From NCBI GenBank assembly GCA_016710095.1, contig JADJLL010000049.1, positions 1-64,000 of the forward strand: DNA of 64,000 bases. The letters are read 5' to 3'. Below the pieces are notes generated by a model. The model made no database searches, was not told the origin of the DNA, and was given only the letters and a program-made list of their open reading frames with translations. Of this stretch, positions 26,623 to 36,520 are shown one piece after another; the first letter of the stretch is position 1, and each line of letters opens with the position of its first letter. The DNA comes from Candidatus Eiseniibacteriota bacterium. Its GTDB lineage: Bacteria; Eisenbacteria; RBG-16-71-46. Position numbers and translations under genes: made by a program.

Positions 26623-27288
26623 ATGAACGTCCTGCGCGGCTGGCTCTTCGACAATCTCGGGCTCAAGTTCACGGCCCTTCTGCTCGCGGTGGTCGTGTAC
26701 CTCAACGTGTACACGGACCGCGAACAGACCATGCTCGTTTCGTTCCCGGTCGAGTTCACCGACCTGGCCGACACGCTGTCGCTGTCGGGCCCGACCCCGG
26801 CCGTCGTGCAGGCGGAACTGCACGCGACGGGCAAGCAGCTCATCGGGCTGCGCGTGAAGGAGCCGCGTCTCAAGCTGTCGCTGCTCGGCATCGGCGTGGG
26901 GCGTTTCAGCCGCGCGCTCGCGCCCACCGACCTGCCGCTGCCCTCGGCGGGCGTGACGGTCGAGAACCTGATCGGGCCGCGCGTGATCGAGGTGGATCTC
27001 GACCGCAAGGTGCACCGCGACATTCCCGTCGCCGTGCAGACCGCGGGCGCGCCGGCGAACGGCTACGTGTGGCAGGGCGCCTCGGTGCTGCGTCCCGCGC
27101 TGCTTCGCGTCACCGGACCGGAGGCCGTGCTCGCGAAGCTCGACTCGATCCCGCTCGCGACGATCCGCCTCGACGGCAAGCGCGACACCGTGCGCGCCGA
27201 AGTCGCTCCGGCATCGCTGCCGGACTGGTGCACGGTCGAGCCGGCGACCGTGCTCGTGAAGCTCGTGCTCGCACGCCGCACGCCCTAG
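26623..27288 (+). CDS. YbbR/CdaR-domain protein
   Basis: This 221-residue protein has one N-terminal membrane helix (LGLKFTALLLAVVVYLNVYT, about 12-31) and then two YbbR-like beta repeats (about 34-115 and 118-215). FDNLGLKFTALLLAVVVY is typical of YbbR proteins such as CdaR. In many bacteria the gene follows cdaA (diadenylate cyclase) and its product regulates the cyclase, but no cdaA lies nearby here. The start is set by the domain; a -10-like element lies only 9 nt before the ATG. Probably envelope-associated; function here unknown. Confidence 0.78.
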   Translation: MNVLRGWLFDNLGLKFTALLLAVVVYLNVYTDREQTMLVSFPVEFTDLADTLSLSGPTPAVVQAELHATGKQLIGLRVKEPRLKLSLLGIGVGRFSRALAPTDLPLPSAGVTVENLIGPRVIEVDLDRKVHRDIPVAVQTAGAPANGYVWQGASVLRPALLRVTGPEAVLAKLDSIPLATIRLDGKRDTVRAEVAPASLPDWCTVEPATVLVKLVLARRTP

Positions 27289-27308
27289 CGCTGCGACCGC
27301 CGCACGCA

Positions 27309-27345
27309 CGAAGGGCCGGAGCGTTTCGAGCGCTCCGGCCCTTCG
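27309..27345. terminator. bidirectional terminator between YbbR and S41 genes
   Basis: GAAGGGCCGGAGCG (27310-27323) pairs perfectly with CGCTCCGGCCCTTC (27331-27344) around a 7-nt loop, with one more C-G pair outside. A TCGTTTCG tail follows. It serves the two convergent genes. Confidence 0.85.
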
Positions 27346-27363
27346 TCGTTTCGCGGAGTCCGT

Positions 27364-28506
27364 TCAGCGGCGCCGCGGTCCTCGCGAGAAGTCCTCCGCC
27401 GGATCGCTCGCCGTCGCCTTCGCGCGGTCGAGCGCACGGCCGAGCAGCGCGCGGTGATCGTCGTCCGCCGGGTGCTCGAGCAGCTTGTTGATGGCCGCGA
27501 CGTGCGCCTCGCGCAGCGCGTCGCCGGGCGGCACGTCGTGGTGCGGCTTCACGCCGACGCCTTCCCAGTTCGTGTGCGTGACGGGATTGATCGCGCGGCC
27601 CGTCGCGATGAAAGCCGCGAGGTGGTCGCTGAGCGGGAAGAGGCCGCCCGGGTTCGCGGCGCCGGCCGTCGTCGCGCCGTACAGCGTGCCGAGCTGGTGC
27701 GTCTGCACGTCGTACGCGAACTCCTCGGCGCACGATCCCGTGAGCGGGCTCGTGAGCACGAAGAGCGGCTTGCCGTTCAGCCGCGGCCCGGGCACCTGCG
27801 AAGCGCTCCAGTACTGCTCCGTGCGGTCGCCCTGGCGAAGGTAGAAGTCGTTGATGTGCAGCCGGTCGCCGGGCGCGACGAAGTACGTGAGCACGGTCTG
27901 CAGCAGTTCGGGATCGCCGCCGCCGTTGCGCCGCAGGTCGATGATCACCGCGTCGGTGTTCGCGAGGAAATTCATCGCCGCGACCGCCGTCGCGTGCGCT
28001 TCCGGCAGTCCCGAGAACGAGCGCAGGTCGAGGTAGCCCACATTGCCGGGCAACCGCTCGACGCGCTGGAAGCCGAAGTTCTGCCGGCGCTCGGCGGCGA
28101 ACTGGCGCGCGCGTTCTTCCGGCGGCGGTGGCCCTTCGTTTTCCGCCTTCTTCGGCCAGGGCTCGGCGCGGAAGTGCACGCGCATGTGCCCGTCGTGCGT
28201 GAACGCCTGCATGTGCGCGAGCAGCGAATCGGCGAACACGCGCTGGCTCGTGATGGCGTCGTACTCGTGCTTCGCGGCGCGGCGGCGCAGGTCCTTCGCG
28301 AGCGCGGCGCCCTTGTCCGGGAACACGTACCAGCGCTGCACGGCGACGGCGAGCGACTCGATCACGGCCGAGCGCGTCGCGGCATCGAGCGGCAAGTCGG
28401 GGCCGCCGGCGGGGGCGACGGCGTGCGTCTGCGCGAGCGCGGGCGCGGCGCCGAGTGCGGCCGCCGCGAGCGCGGCGAGCGAGAGTCGTCGAAGCATCGG
28501 GATCAT
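27364..28506 (-). CDS. S41 family peptidase (IRBP-like, secreted)
   Basis: This 380-residue protein has a signal peptide (1-26, ending APALAQ). An N-terminal helical region (AVIESLAVAVQRWYVFPDKG) of the kind found in interphotoreceptor-retinoid-binding/C-terminal-processing-type S41 enzymes follows. The peptidase core has VGYLDLRSF, VIIDLRRNGGG and LTGSCAEEFAYDV, where the serine aligns with the catalytic serine before the Glu-Glu pair. No PDZ domain is evident. The ATG at 28506 has GGAGG seven nt upstream and overlaps the TetR stop by 4 bp, so it is probably controlled by that repressor. Confidence 0.85.
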   Translation of the reverse strand: MIPMLRRLSLAALAAAALGAAPALAQTHAVAPAGGPDLPLDAATRSAVIESLAVAVQRWYVFPDKGAALAKDLRRRAAKHEYDAITSQRVFADSLLAHMQAFTHDGHMRVHFRAEPWPKKAENEGPPPPEERARQFAAERRQNFGFQRVERLPGNVGYLDLRSFSGLPEAHATAVAAMNFLANTDAVIIDLRRNGGGDPELLQTVLTYFVAPGDRLHINDFYLRQGDRTEQYWSASQVPGPRLNGKPLFVLTSPLTGSCAEEFAYDVQTHQLGTLYGATTAGAANPGGLFPLSDHLAAFIATGRAINPVTHTNWEGVGVKPHHDVPPGDALREAHVAAINKLLEHPADDDHRALLGRALDRAKATASDPAEDFSRGPRRR

Positions 28507-29150
28507 GAGGACCTCCGGGAACGGTTGGGGGACACGGCACGGGCCGGGCGCACGGGGCGCAGGCCGGACAGAAGAACTTCGATCACGTCGTCGAGACGGC
28601 GCGCGAGCTCGTCGCGCTTGCCGAGTTCGCGCACGCTGAGGCTGTAGGGAAGGAGCGCGTTGGTCGCGTTCACGAGCGCGGCCGCGGCAGGGCCGGGTTC
28701 GAGCGGACCGCCGAGCGTGCCGGCCCGGCGGCCTTCGTCGATCGCGCGCGCGAGCAACGCAGCTTCTTCGCCGAAGTGCGTCGAGCGCCGGTCGAGCATC
28801 GCCTGGCGCATCACGGCGAGCTTCTCGTCGATGCTCGGCGCGTGACGGCGCGCATAGTCGAACCGGACGAGCACGCGCGCGCGCAGCATCTCGCGCAGGC
28901 GTGACGCCGCATCGCCGGGCTGCGCGGAAAGCGCCTCGAGCTGTTCGGCGACACCGGCGGCCATGCGGTCGATGCACGAGAGCGCCACGTCTTCCTTGCT
29001 CTCGAAGTGGAGGTACACGGAACCCTTGCCGACGCCGGCTTCGGCCGCGACCCCGGCGATCGTCATCCGCCGGAAGCCGTGACGTGCGAGCAGCCGGTCG
29101 GCGGCGTCGAGGATGCGGGTGCGCATGTGGGGATCGGCGGTGCGTGCCAT
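28503..29150 (-). CDS. TetR/AcrR family transcriptional regulator
   Basis: The product is 215 residues. The N-terminal helix-turn-helix is MTIAGVAAEAGVGKGSVYLHFESKEDV (about 29-55), the canonical TetR pattern, and the rest is the all-helical ligand domain. It is first in a two-gene unit with the S41 peptidase. A 23-bp inverted repeat with TGACCA/TGGTCA arms lies 20 bp before its start and is probably its own operator, implying autorepression. The ligand is unknown. Confidence 0.92.
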   Translation of the reverse strand: MARTADPHMRTRILDAADRLLARHGFRRMTIAGVAAEAGVGKGSVYLHFESKEDVALSCIDRMAAGVAEQLEALSAQPGDAASRLREMLRARVLVRFDYARRHAPSIDEKLAVMRQAMLDRRSTHFGEEAALLARAIDEGRRAGTLGGPLEPGPAAAALVNATNALLPYSLSVRELGKRDELARRLDDVIEVLLSGLRPVRPARAVSPNRSRRSS

Positions 29151-29169
29151 CGGGCGAGCTCCGGATGAA

Positions 29170-29192
29170 TGACCAAACCTGCGTTCTGGTCA
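29170..29192. promoter_or_regulatory. probable TetR operator
   Basis: TGACCA (29170-29175) and TGGTCA (29187-29192) form perfect 6-bp arms around 11 bp, 20 bp upstream of the TetR gene. The size and position fit an autoregulatory TetR-family operator. Confidence 0.6.
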
Positions 29193-29679
29193 CTTTGACG
29201 GAGCGGATCGCCGAAAGGTTGCTCTCGGTCACGGGCGCGGGGCGGCGGCGTGCGAACGCGGCGCCGCGCGCGGCGGGGGAGCGCCGCGCGAAACGACGAA
29301 GCGCCCCGGCCCTTGGGTGCCGGAGCGCCTGTCGAGACTTCTTGCGGGAGCGCGAGCCGCGCTGGAGATGGCAGGCTCGGATGGTGGGACGCGACCCACG
29401 CGCCCCGCACCGATCACATACAGCAACGGCGGTGCCACGCGGGGCGCGGCCGCGGAGATGCCTGCAATCACCGCGAAAGACGCGGGTCCGGGCGATCGCG
29501 TCCCGAGCGCCCCGGACCGGCCGCGAGCGCGTTCGCACTGCGAACCGCATGGACGAATCGTCCACGGATTGCACGTTGCGGCGACGCCGCGGGCCGGGCC
29601 GGGGTTCAGGCCCGCCGGACGCGCGCCGATATCCCCCGTGGCGCCGGCGTGACCGGCGCCGCACCGGTCACTTCGGGTC
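29193..29679. other. non-coding region between TetR and rho
   Basis: No gene was recognised. It holds a 10-bp hairpin with one mismatch (29301-29310 with 29319-29328) and a perfect 8-bp dyad, GTGACCGG (29649-29656) and CCGGTCAC (29664-29671), directly before the rho -35 box. The dyad is a candidate operator for rho. Confidence 0.45.
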
Positions 29680-29709
29680 TTGACGCTCCCGAGAGGGCGA
29701 CACTAGTTT
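29680..29709 (+). promoter_or_regulatory. sigma-70-type promoter of rho
   Basis: TTGACG (29680-29685) and TAGTTT (29704-29709) are 18 bp apart, the best housekeeping-type promoter in the window together with that of lpdA. Confidence 0.7.
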
Positions 29710-30032
29710 TCCCGGCGCCGACACACCGCTCATCTCACACGAGCGCACTCGGCCCGGCACGGACGGAACCCCGGTTCCGGCGCGCTGCACGCCGTATCCC
29801 CACGGCAAGCCTTCCTTCCATCCATCGCTCCACGATCTCGCGCAGTTCCGCATCCTCGAGTACAGCCTCCGCGCACCTTCCGGACGGTCGCTCCGGAACC
29901 ACTCCATCTCCTTCCCAAGGCCCGCGGGCCCCCGCTCGCACCCACGGCCGCATCAGCCGATCGCACGAAGCCACCCTTCGGGTGGGATTCGCGCCGCCCG
30001 GCCGAGAGCCATCCCACAGAGGCGCACATCCG
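29710..30032 (+). promoter_or_regulatory. long C-rich, G-poor rho leader (rut-like)
   Basis: About 320 nt separate the promoter from the rho ATG. The stretch from about 29800 to 29935 is rich in pyrimidines and YC dinucleotides with unusually few G, against the surrounding composition. This is the make-up of a Rho-utilisation site. Autogenous attenuation of rho in its own leader is established in E. coli; here it is inferred. Confidence 0.5.
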
Positions 30033-31343
<1,311 letters not shown>

Positions 31344-31366
31344 TCGACGACGAAGGCCCGCACGGC

Positions 31367-31756
31367 ATGCCCGTCCGATACAGCATCGATACCGAGACGC
31401 GCGTCATCCACACCCGGATGATCGGCGTCATGACTCCCGAGGACGTGCGCGAGCACTTCGCGGAGCTTCGCGACGACCCGAAGTGCGAAGGCACGCTCTA
31501 CGTGCTCATGGACGCGATCGAACTCACGTCGATCCCGACGCTGGCGATGATCCAGTTCACGAAGGACATGGTCGAGTTCATGCGCGGGAAGGTGAGGTTC
31601 GCCGCGGTCGCCGTGGCGGCCGTGAACTCCGCGCAGTTCGGCATGTTCCGCATGGGGCAGGTCATCCTCGAGAGCGTCTTCGGGCCCACGAACGTGTTCC
31701 GCGACCTCGACTCGGCGCGCGAGTGGCTGGAGCAGCAGCGCCGGGCGAACGGCTGA
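31367..31756 (+). CDS. small STAS/SpoIIAA-like protein
   Basis: The product is 129 residues. It opens VRYSIDTETRVIHTRMIGVMTPEDVREHF, a beta-strand/helix start typical of SpoIIAA-like STAS proteins (PF11964). It then has LYVLMDAIELTS, VRFAAVAVAAVNS and the C-terminal NVFRDLDSAREWLEQQ. No membrane segment is present. It starts 23 bp after rho and may be co-transcribed with it. Function is unknown; STAS-like proteins of this kind often bind nucleotides or partner proteins. Confidence 0.6.
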   Translation: MPVRYSIDTETRVIHTRMIGVMTPEDVREHFAELRDDPKCEGTLYVLMDAIELTSIPTLAMIQFTKDMVEFMRGKVRFAAVAVAAVNSAQFGMFRMGQVILESVFGPTNVFRDLDSAREWLEQQRRANG

Positions 31757-31780
31757 CGCACCGCGAAAGGAGCGTGTCCG

Positions 31781-32559
<779 letters not shown>

Positions 32560-33054
32560 ATGACCGAGCCACGCCGCATCGCCGATCAGATCCGCCGCAG
32601 CGTGCACGGCCCCGCATGGAGCGGGCCTTCGCTGCTCGAAGCGCTCGAGGGCGTGTCCGCGAAGGACGCCGCCGCGCGGCCGATTCGAGAATGGAAGAGC
32701 ATCTGGGAGCTGACCCTGCACGCGATCGTCTGGCAGGACGCCGTGCGCGCGCATCTCGCTGGGCGCTGGCCGAAGATCGTGCTCGGCGGCCCGCGCGACT
32801 GGCCGCCGCAGCCGGCGCGGCCAACGGCCGCGGCCTGGGCGACAGCGCTCGCCAAGTTGAAGCGCTCGAACCGCGCGCTCGAGCAGGCGGCCGCGAGGTT
32901 CCCGGCCGCGAAACTCGACCGCCCGCTCAAGGAAGGCGCGACGAGCGCGTACGTGCAGCTGCACGGCGCCGTGCAGCACAACCTCTGGCACGGCGGACAG
33001 ATCGTCGCGCTCAAGCGCGCGCTCGGCCTGCCGGCCGTGAAGCCGAAGGCGTGA
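32560..33054 (+). CDS. DinB family protein
   Basis: This 164-residue helical-bundle protein has the DinB_2 pattern. An early histidine in WELTLHAIVWQDAVRAHL and a C-terminal pair in HGAVQHNLWHGGQIVALKRAL give the three-histidine metal site. DinB-like proteins are metal-dependent and some act as thiol transferases, but most are uncharacterised. ATG 32560 is the first plausible start after the G/C-only tract, so the true N-terminus could be different. It overlaps the next gene by 4 bp (GTGA). Confidence 0.82.
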   Translation: MTEPRRIADQIRRSVHGPAWSGPSLLEALEGVSAKDAAARPIREWKSIWELTLHAIVWQDAVRAHLAGRWPKIVLGGPRDWPPQPARPTAAAWATALAKLKRSNRALEQAAARFPAAKLDRPLKEGATSAYVQLHGAVQHNLWHGGQIVALKRALGLPAVKPKA

Positions 33055-35051
33055 GCGCTCCGCTCGCTCCGCGCGGGCGCGGCGACGCGGCGGTGTTCGC
33101 CGCCGTGCTCGCGTGGTGCGCGATCGCGTCGGCGCTGCACGCGGCCGCGCAGTCCGTGGGCGGCGGCGCGCTGTGGGGCGCGGACGCGTACGCGTTCCTT
33201 CCGGCCGCGTGGGGCGTGGCCGCGGTGTGCGCCGGTCTCGCGGCCACCGCGCTGGCGTGGCGGCACGCGCGCTCGGACGAGGGCACGTCGCCGCACGACG
33301 GCGGCGCGCTCGTGCCCGCGTGGACCGTGCGGCTCGCCGGAACGTTCGCGGCGATGGCGCTCTTCTGGATCGCGCGCGAAGGGCACACGCTGCTCGGCGA
33401 CGGCACGCCGCTCACGCGCAATCTCGCGCTCGGCGAGCGCTTCCATCATCACGAGCCGCTCACGCTCGTGCTGCACCACGCGCTCTGGACGTTCGTGCGA
33501 GGGCTGCCGGGACAGGCCGCGCGCGAAGGCGCACAGGTGGCGCGCGACGCGGTCGCGCTCGGCAGCGTGCTCGCGGGCGGCGTGTTCGTGTGGCTCGCGC
33601 CGTCGCTCGGCGCGGCGCTCGCGCGGTTGTCCGGCACGCCGACGCGCCGCGTGGCGATGCTCGCGACGCTCGTCGTGTGCGCGCAGGGCTACATGCAGCT
33701 GTGCTTCGGTTACGCGGAGAACTACACGTACGCGCTCGTCGCGCTGGCGGCCGCGCTGCTCGCCGCGCTCGAGGCGATCGAGCGCCGTGCGTCTCTCGCG
33801 CCGGCCGGGGCGTTGATCGTGCTCGCCGTCGCGTTCAACTTGTCCGCGGTGCTGTTCGTGCCGGCCTGGTGCGTCGCGGCCACGCTCGCCGCCCGCGAAC
33901 CATCGCGCCGCGACGCGACCGTACGCGACGTCCTGCTCGTGCTGGGCACGGCGATCGTCGCGCAGTTCGCACTCGGCCGGATCGGCGATGGCTACCGATT
34001 CGACCGCGCGCTGGCCGAAGTGATCGCGATGGCTCTGCGCGGACACGGCGAAGGCGGCCGGCTCGCGTATCTGTTTTCCGCGCAGCACGCGATGGACTTC
34101 CTCAACGAGCACGTGCTCACGGGGCCGTTCGGCGCGTTCGCGCTGCTCGTCGCGCTCGCACTCGCCGTCCGCTCGCGCCGGCTCGGTGGCGACGCCGGGG
34201 TGTTCGTGCTCGCCGCGGCGCTGCCCGCGCTCGGCGCCGCGTGGGTGACGGGCGATCTGAACCTCGGCTATCCGCGCGACTGGGACCTGTTCGCGCCCTT
34301 CGCGCTCGTGTTCACCGTGGCGGCGCTCGCGCTGCTGCTCACGCAGCCGTCGAGCGCGCGCGTGCGCGAGGCGTGGCTGGCGGTCGCGCTCGCGGCGTCG
34401 GTCGTGCACACCGCGCCGTGGGTCGCGGTGAACGCGTCGTTCGACCGTTCGTTCGCGCGCTTCCAGACGCTGCCGCTCGGCTTCGGCCGCACCGAGACCG
34501 TGGTGGGGCAGTGGTACCTCGAGCACGGCGATCGCGACCGCGCGAAGCTGTGGCTGACCCGCGCGGTGACCGTGAATCCCGCGAACAACGCCGCGCACTA
34601 CCACCTCGGCCTGCTCGCGATGGACGACGCCGACGTCGGCGCCGCGATCGCGCACTTCGCGCAGGCGAGCGCGTTGCGGCCCGACAAGGACAACTACCGG
34701 CTGCGGCTCGTGGACGCGCTCGCGCTCGCGGGCGAGCCGGCGCGCGCGCTGGCCGCGCTGCGTCCGATGCGCGAACGCGCGCCGGGCGATCCGCGCTGGG
34801 CCGCGTGCGAGGTCGTGCTGCTCGTGGGCACGGGCGAGCGCGCCGCTGCCGAACGCCTCGCCGCGTCGAGCGCCGCATCCGCGCCCGCCGCCGACACGCT
34901 GGCGCGCGCCCTCGCCGGCGAGGTGCTCGAGGGCCGGCCGTACGCCGAGCTGCTGCGACGGTTCTGGAACGCGCTCGTGTTCGAGTCGGCCGTCCCGGCG
35001 GACGCCCCGCCGGGCGCGGTGGTCCCGGAAATCGGGGGGCCGGCGCGCTGA
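33051..35051 (+). CDS. polytopic membrane protein with C-terminal TPR region
   Basis: This is a 666-residue protein. The first ~440 residues contain about 11 hydrophobic segments with extracytoplasmic loops such as REGHTLLGDGTPLTRNLALGERFHHHEPL, reminiscent of GT-C-type membrane glycosyltransferases. The C-terminal ~200 residues contain TPR-like helical pairs (GQWYLEHGDRDRAKLWLTRAV, AHYHLGLLAMDDADVGAAIAHF). The start is GTG 33051 inside the GTGA overlap with dinB. The pattern resembles uncharacterised TPR/GT-C proteins of the FCB group. A role in protein or lipid glycosylation is a guess. Confidence 0.7.
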   Translation: MSAPLAPRGRGDAAVFAAVLAWCAIASALHAAAQSVGGGALWGADAYAFLPAAWGVAAVCAGLAATALAWRHARSDEGTSPHDGGALVPAWTVRLAGTFAAMALFWIAREGHTLLGDGTPLTRNLALGERFHHHEPLTLVLHHALWTFVRGLPGQAAREGAQVARDAVALGSVLAGGVFVWLAPSLGAALARLSGTPTRRVAMLATLVVCAQGYMQLCFGYAENYTYALVALAAALLAALEAIERRASLAPAGALIVLAVAFNLSAVLFVPAWCVAATLAAREPSRRDATVRDVLLVLGTAIVAQFALGRIGDGYRFDRALAEVIAMALRGHGEGGRLAYLFSAQHAMDFLNEHVLTGPFGAFALLVALALAVRSRRLGGDAGVFVLAAALPALGAAWVTGDLNLGYPRDWDLFAPFALVFTVAALALLLTQPSSARVREAWLAVALAASVVHTAPWVAVNASFDRSFARFQTLPLGFGRTETVVGQWYLEHGDRDRAKLWLTRAVTVNPANNAAHYHLGLLAMDDADVGAAIAHFAQASALRPDKDNYRLRLVDALALAGEPARALAALRPMRERAPGDPRWAACEVVLLVGTGERAAAERLAASSAASAPAADTLARALAGEVLEGRPYAELLRRFWNALVFESAVPADAPPGAVVPEIGGPAR

Positions 35052-35224
35052 AAGCCCGGCCGGCCACCCCGGTTGGACAGCGCCCGCGCCGCTCTGGCAG
35101 TATCTCCCGCCTCAACAACCCCTACCCAGGCGGAGCGCTCGGCAACATCCGCAGTCCGGCAGGTCGCTCAGGCGACACCGGCCCGGACGCCGGGGAACGC
35201 CGCCGTGGCGGAGATGTACCCAAG

Positions 35225-35467
35225 ATGAAGGCTGGTATCCATCCGACGTACGAGATGCGCGGTTTCCACTGCTACGGCTGCGGCCTGGAGTGGCAGACCC
35301 GCACGACGCTCAAGCCCTCGACGAGCGACGGCAAGGTTCACCTCGACATCTGCTCGGCGTGCCACCCGTTCTTCACGGGCAAGCAGAAGCTTCTGGACAA
35401 GGCCGGTCGTGTGGACCGCTTCCGCAAGCGGTACGCGAACGTCAAGACCGAAGCGAACAACGGTTAG
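35225..35467 (+). CDS. rpmE: 50S ribosomal protein L31, zinc-binding type
   Basis: The product is 80 residues. The family start MKAGIHPTYEMRGFHCYGCG is followed by LDICSACHPFFTGKQKLLDKAGRVDRFRKRY. The CxxC pairs (HCYGC and CSAC) give the zinc-binding C+ form. GGAG lies about 11 nt before the ATG. Genes for DUF1385 and RF1 follow, an arrangement conserved in many bacteria (rpmE-DUF1385-prfA-prmC); here prmC is 7.5 kb away. Confidence 0.96.
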   Translation: MKAGIHPTYEMRGFHCYGCGLEWQTRTTLKPSTSDGKVHLDICSACHPFFTGKQKLLDKAGRVDRFRKRYANVKTEANNG

Positions 35468-35479
35468 CGTCGTACACAC

Positions 35480-35526
35480 GGCTCCCGTGGCGGACCTTCG
35501 CGTCCGCTCCGGGAGCCTGTCTTTTT
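35480..35526 (+). terminator. intrinsic terminator after rpmE
   Basis: GGCTCCCG (35480-35487) and CGGGAGCC (35510-35517) form the outer stem and GCGGAC/GTCCGC the inner one, followed by TTTTT at 35522-35526. It lies 14 bp before the DUF1385 start, so it may act as an attenuator separating L31 from the downstream genes. Confidence 0.9.
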
Positions 35527-35539
35527 CCCGGAGACACGC

Positions 35540-36520
35540 ATGCCCTTCCTGCCCGTCGGCGGACAGGCCGTCATCGAAGGCGTCATGATGCGCTCGCCTT
35601 CGCGCATCGCCGTGGCCGTGAGGCGCGCGGACGGCAGCTTCACCACGATGCAGCGCACGTTCGAATCCGTGACGCGCCGTGTGAAGCCGCTGTCGCTTCC
35701 GGTCGTGCGCGGAGCGGTGTCGCTCTTCGAGACCATGTTCATCGGGATCACCGCGCTCAACTTCAGCGCCGACGAGGCCGCGAAGGACGATCCGAGCGAA
35801 GTCGCCAAGACCGCCGCCTCCGGTGGCGCCGAAGGCGCGAAGCCGTCCGAAGGTGGCATCCCGCCGCTCGTGCAGGCGCTCACCGTCGCGTTCTCGCTCA
35901 CGCTCGGCATGCTGCTGTTCGTCGTCATGCCCGCGAAGCTCACGCCGATCCTGCAGAACCTGCTCGGCTGGCACGGCCGCATGGCGTTCGGCCTCGTCGA
36001 CGGCGCGCTGCGCCTGATCGTGTTCGTGCTCTACCTGCTGCTCATCTCGCAGTGGAGCGAGATGGCGCGCGTGCTCGGCTTCCACGGCGCGGAGCACAAG
36101 GCCATCCACGCGCTCGAAGCCGGCGTCGAACTGACGCCCGAGAACGTGCAGAAGTTCTCGCGGCTGCATCCGCGCTGCGGCACGACGTTCCTGTTCATCG
36201 TCGTCGTCATCTCGATCGTGCTCTTCACGTTCATCGGCAAGCCCGCGAACATCGGGCAGCACCTGCTGCGCATCGCGTGCATGCCGCTCATCGCGGGCAT
36301 CGCGTTCGAGTTCATCCGTCTCGGCGGGAAGTACTTCGGCAATCCGATCGTCCGCGCGGTCATGTGGCCGGGCATGCAGTTCCAGCTGCTCACCACGCGC
36401 GAACCCGATCTCGACATGTGCGCCACCGCGATCGCCTCGCTGAATCTCGTGAAGGACGATCCCACCGTGCTCGCCATGCAGAAGGCCGGCGGCATGAAGG
36501 AAGTGAGCTTCATCCAATGA
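35540..36520 (+). CDS. DUF1385 family membrane protein
   Basis: This 326-residue protein starts MPFLPVGGQAVIEGVMMRSP, the hallmark GGQAVIEGVMMR of DUF1385. About four hydrophobic segments lie in the second half, with the conserved FHGAEHKAIHALEAG and LHPRCGTTFLFIVVVISIVLF blocks. The family is widespread beside rpmE and prfA but has no assigned function. GGAG precedes the ATG. The stop overlaps the prfA start by 4 bp. Confidence 0.95.
   Translation: MPFLPVGGQAVIEGVMMRSPSRIAVAVRRADGSFTTMQRTFESVTRRVKPLSLPVVRGAVSLFETMFIGITALNFSADEAAKDDPSEVAKTAASGGAEGAKPSEGGIPPLVQALTVAFSLTLGMLLFVVMPAKLTPILQNLLGWHGRMAFGLVDGALRLIVFVLYLLLISQWSEMARVLGFHGAEHKAIHALEAGVELTPENVQKFSRLHPRCGTTFLFIVVVISIVLFTFIGKPANIGQHLLRIACMPLIAGIAFEFIRLGGKYFGNPIVRAVMWPGMQFQLLTTREPDLDMCATAIASLNLVKDDPTVLAMQKAGGMKEVSFIQ

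Noticed and set aside
29193..29660. Small open frames upstream of rho (for example 29317-29652)
   Set aside because: No Shine-Dalgarno site, no recognisable protein features, and the region contains hairpins typical of regulatory DNA.
35041..35224. Promoter for rpmE from TTGGAC and TATCTC
   Set aside because: The two hexamers are 22 bp apart, too far for a standard promoter; no better pair was found.
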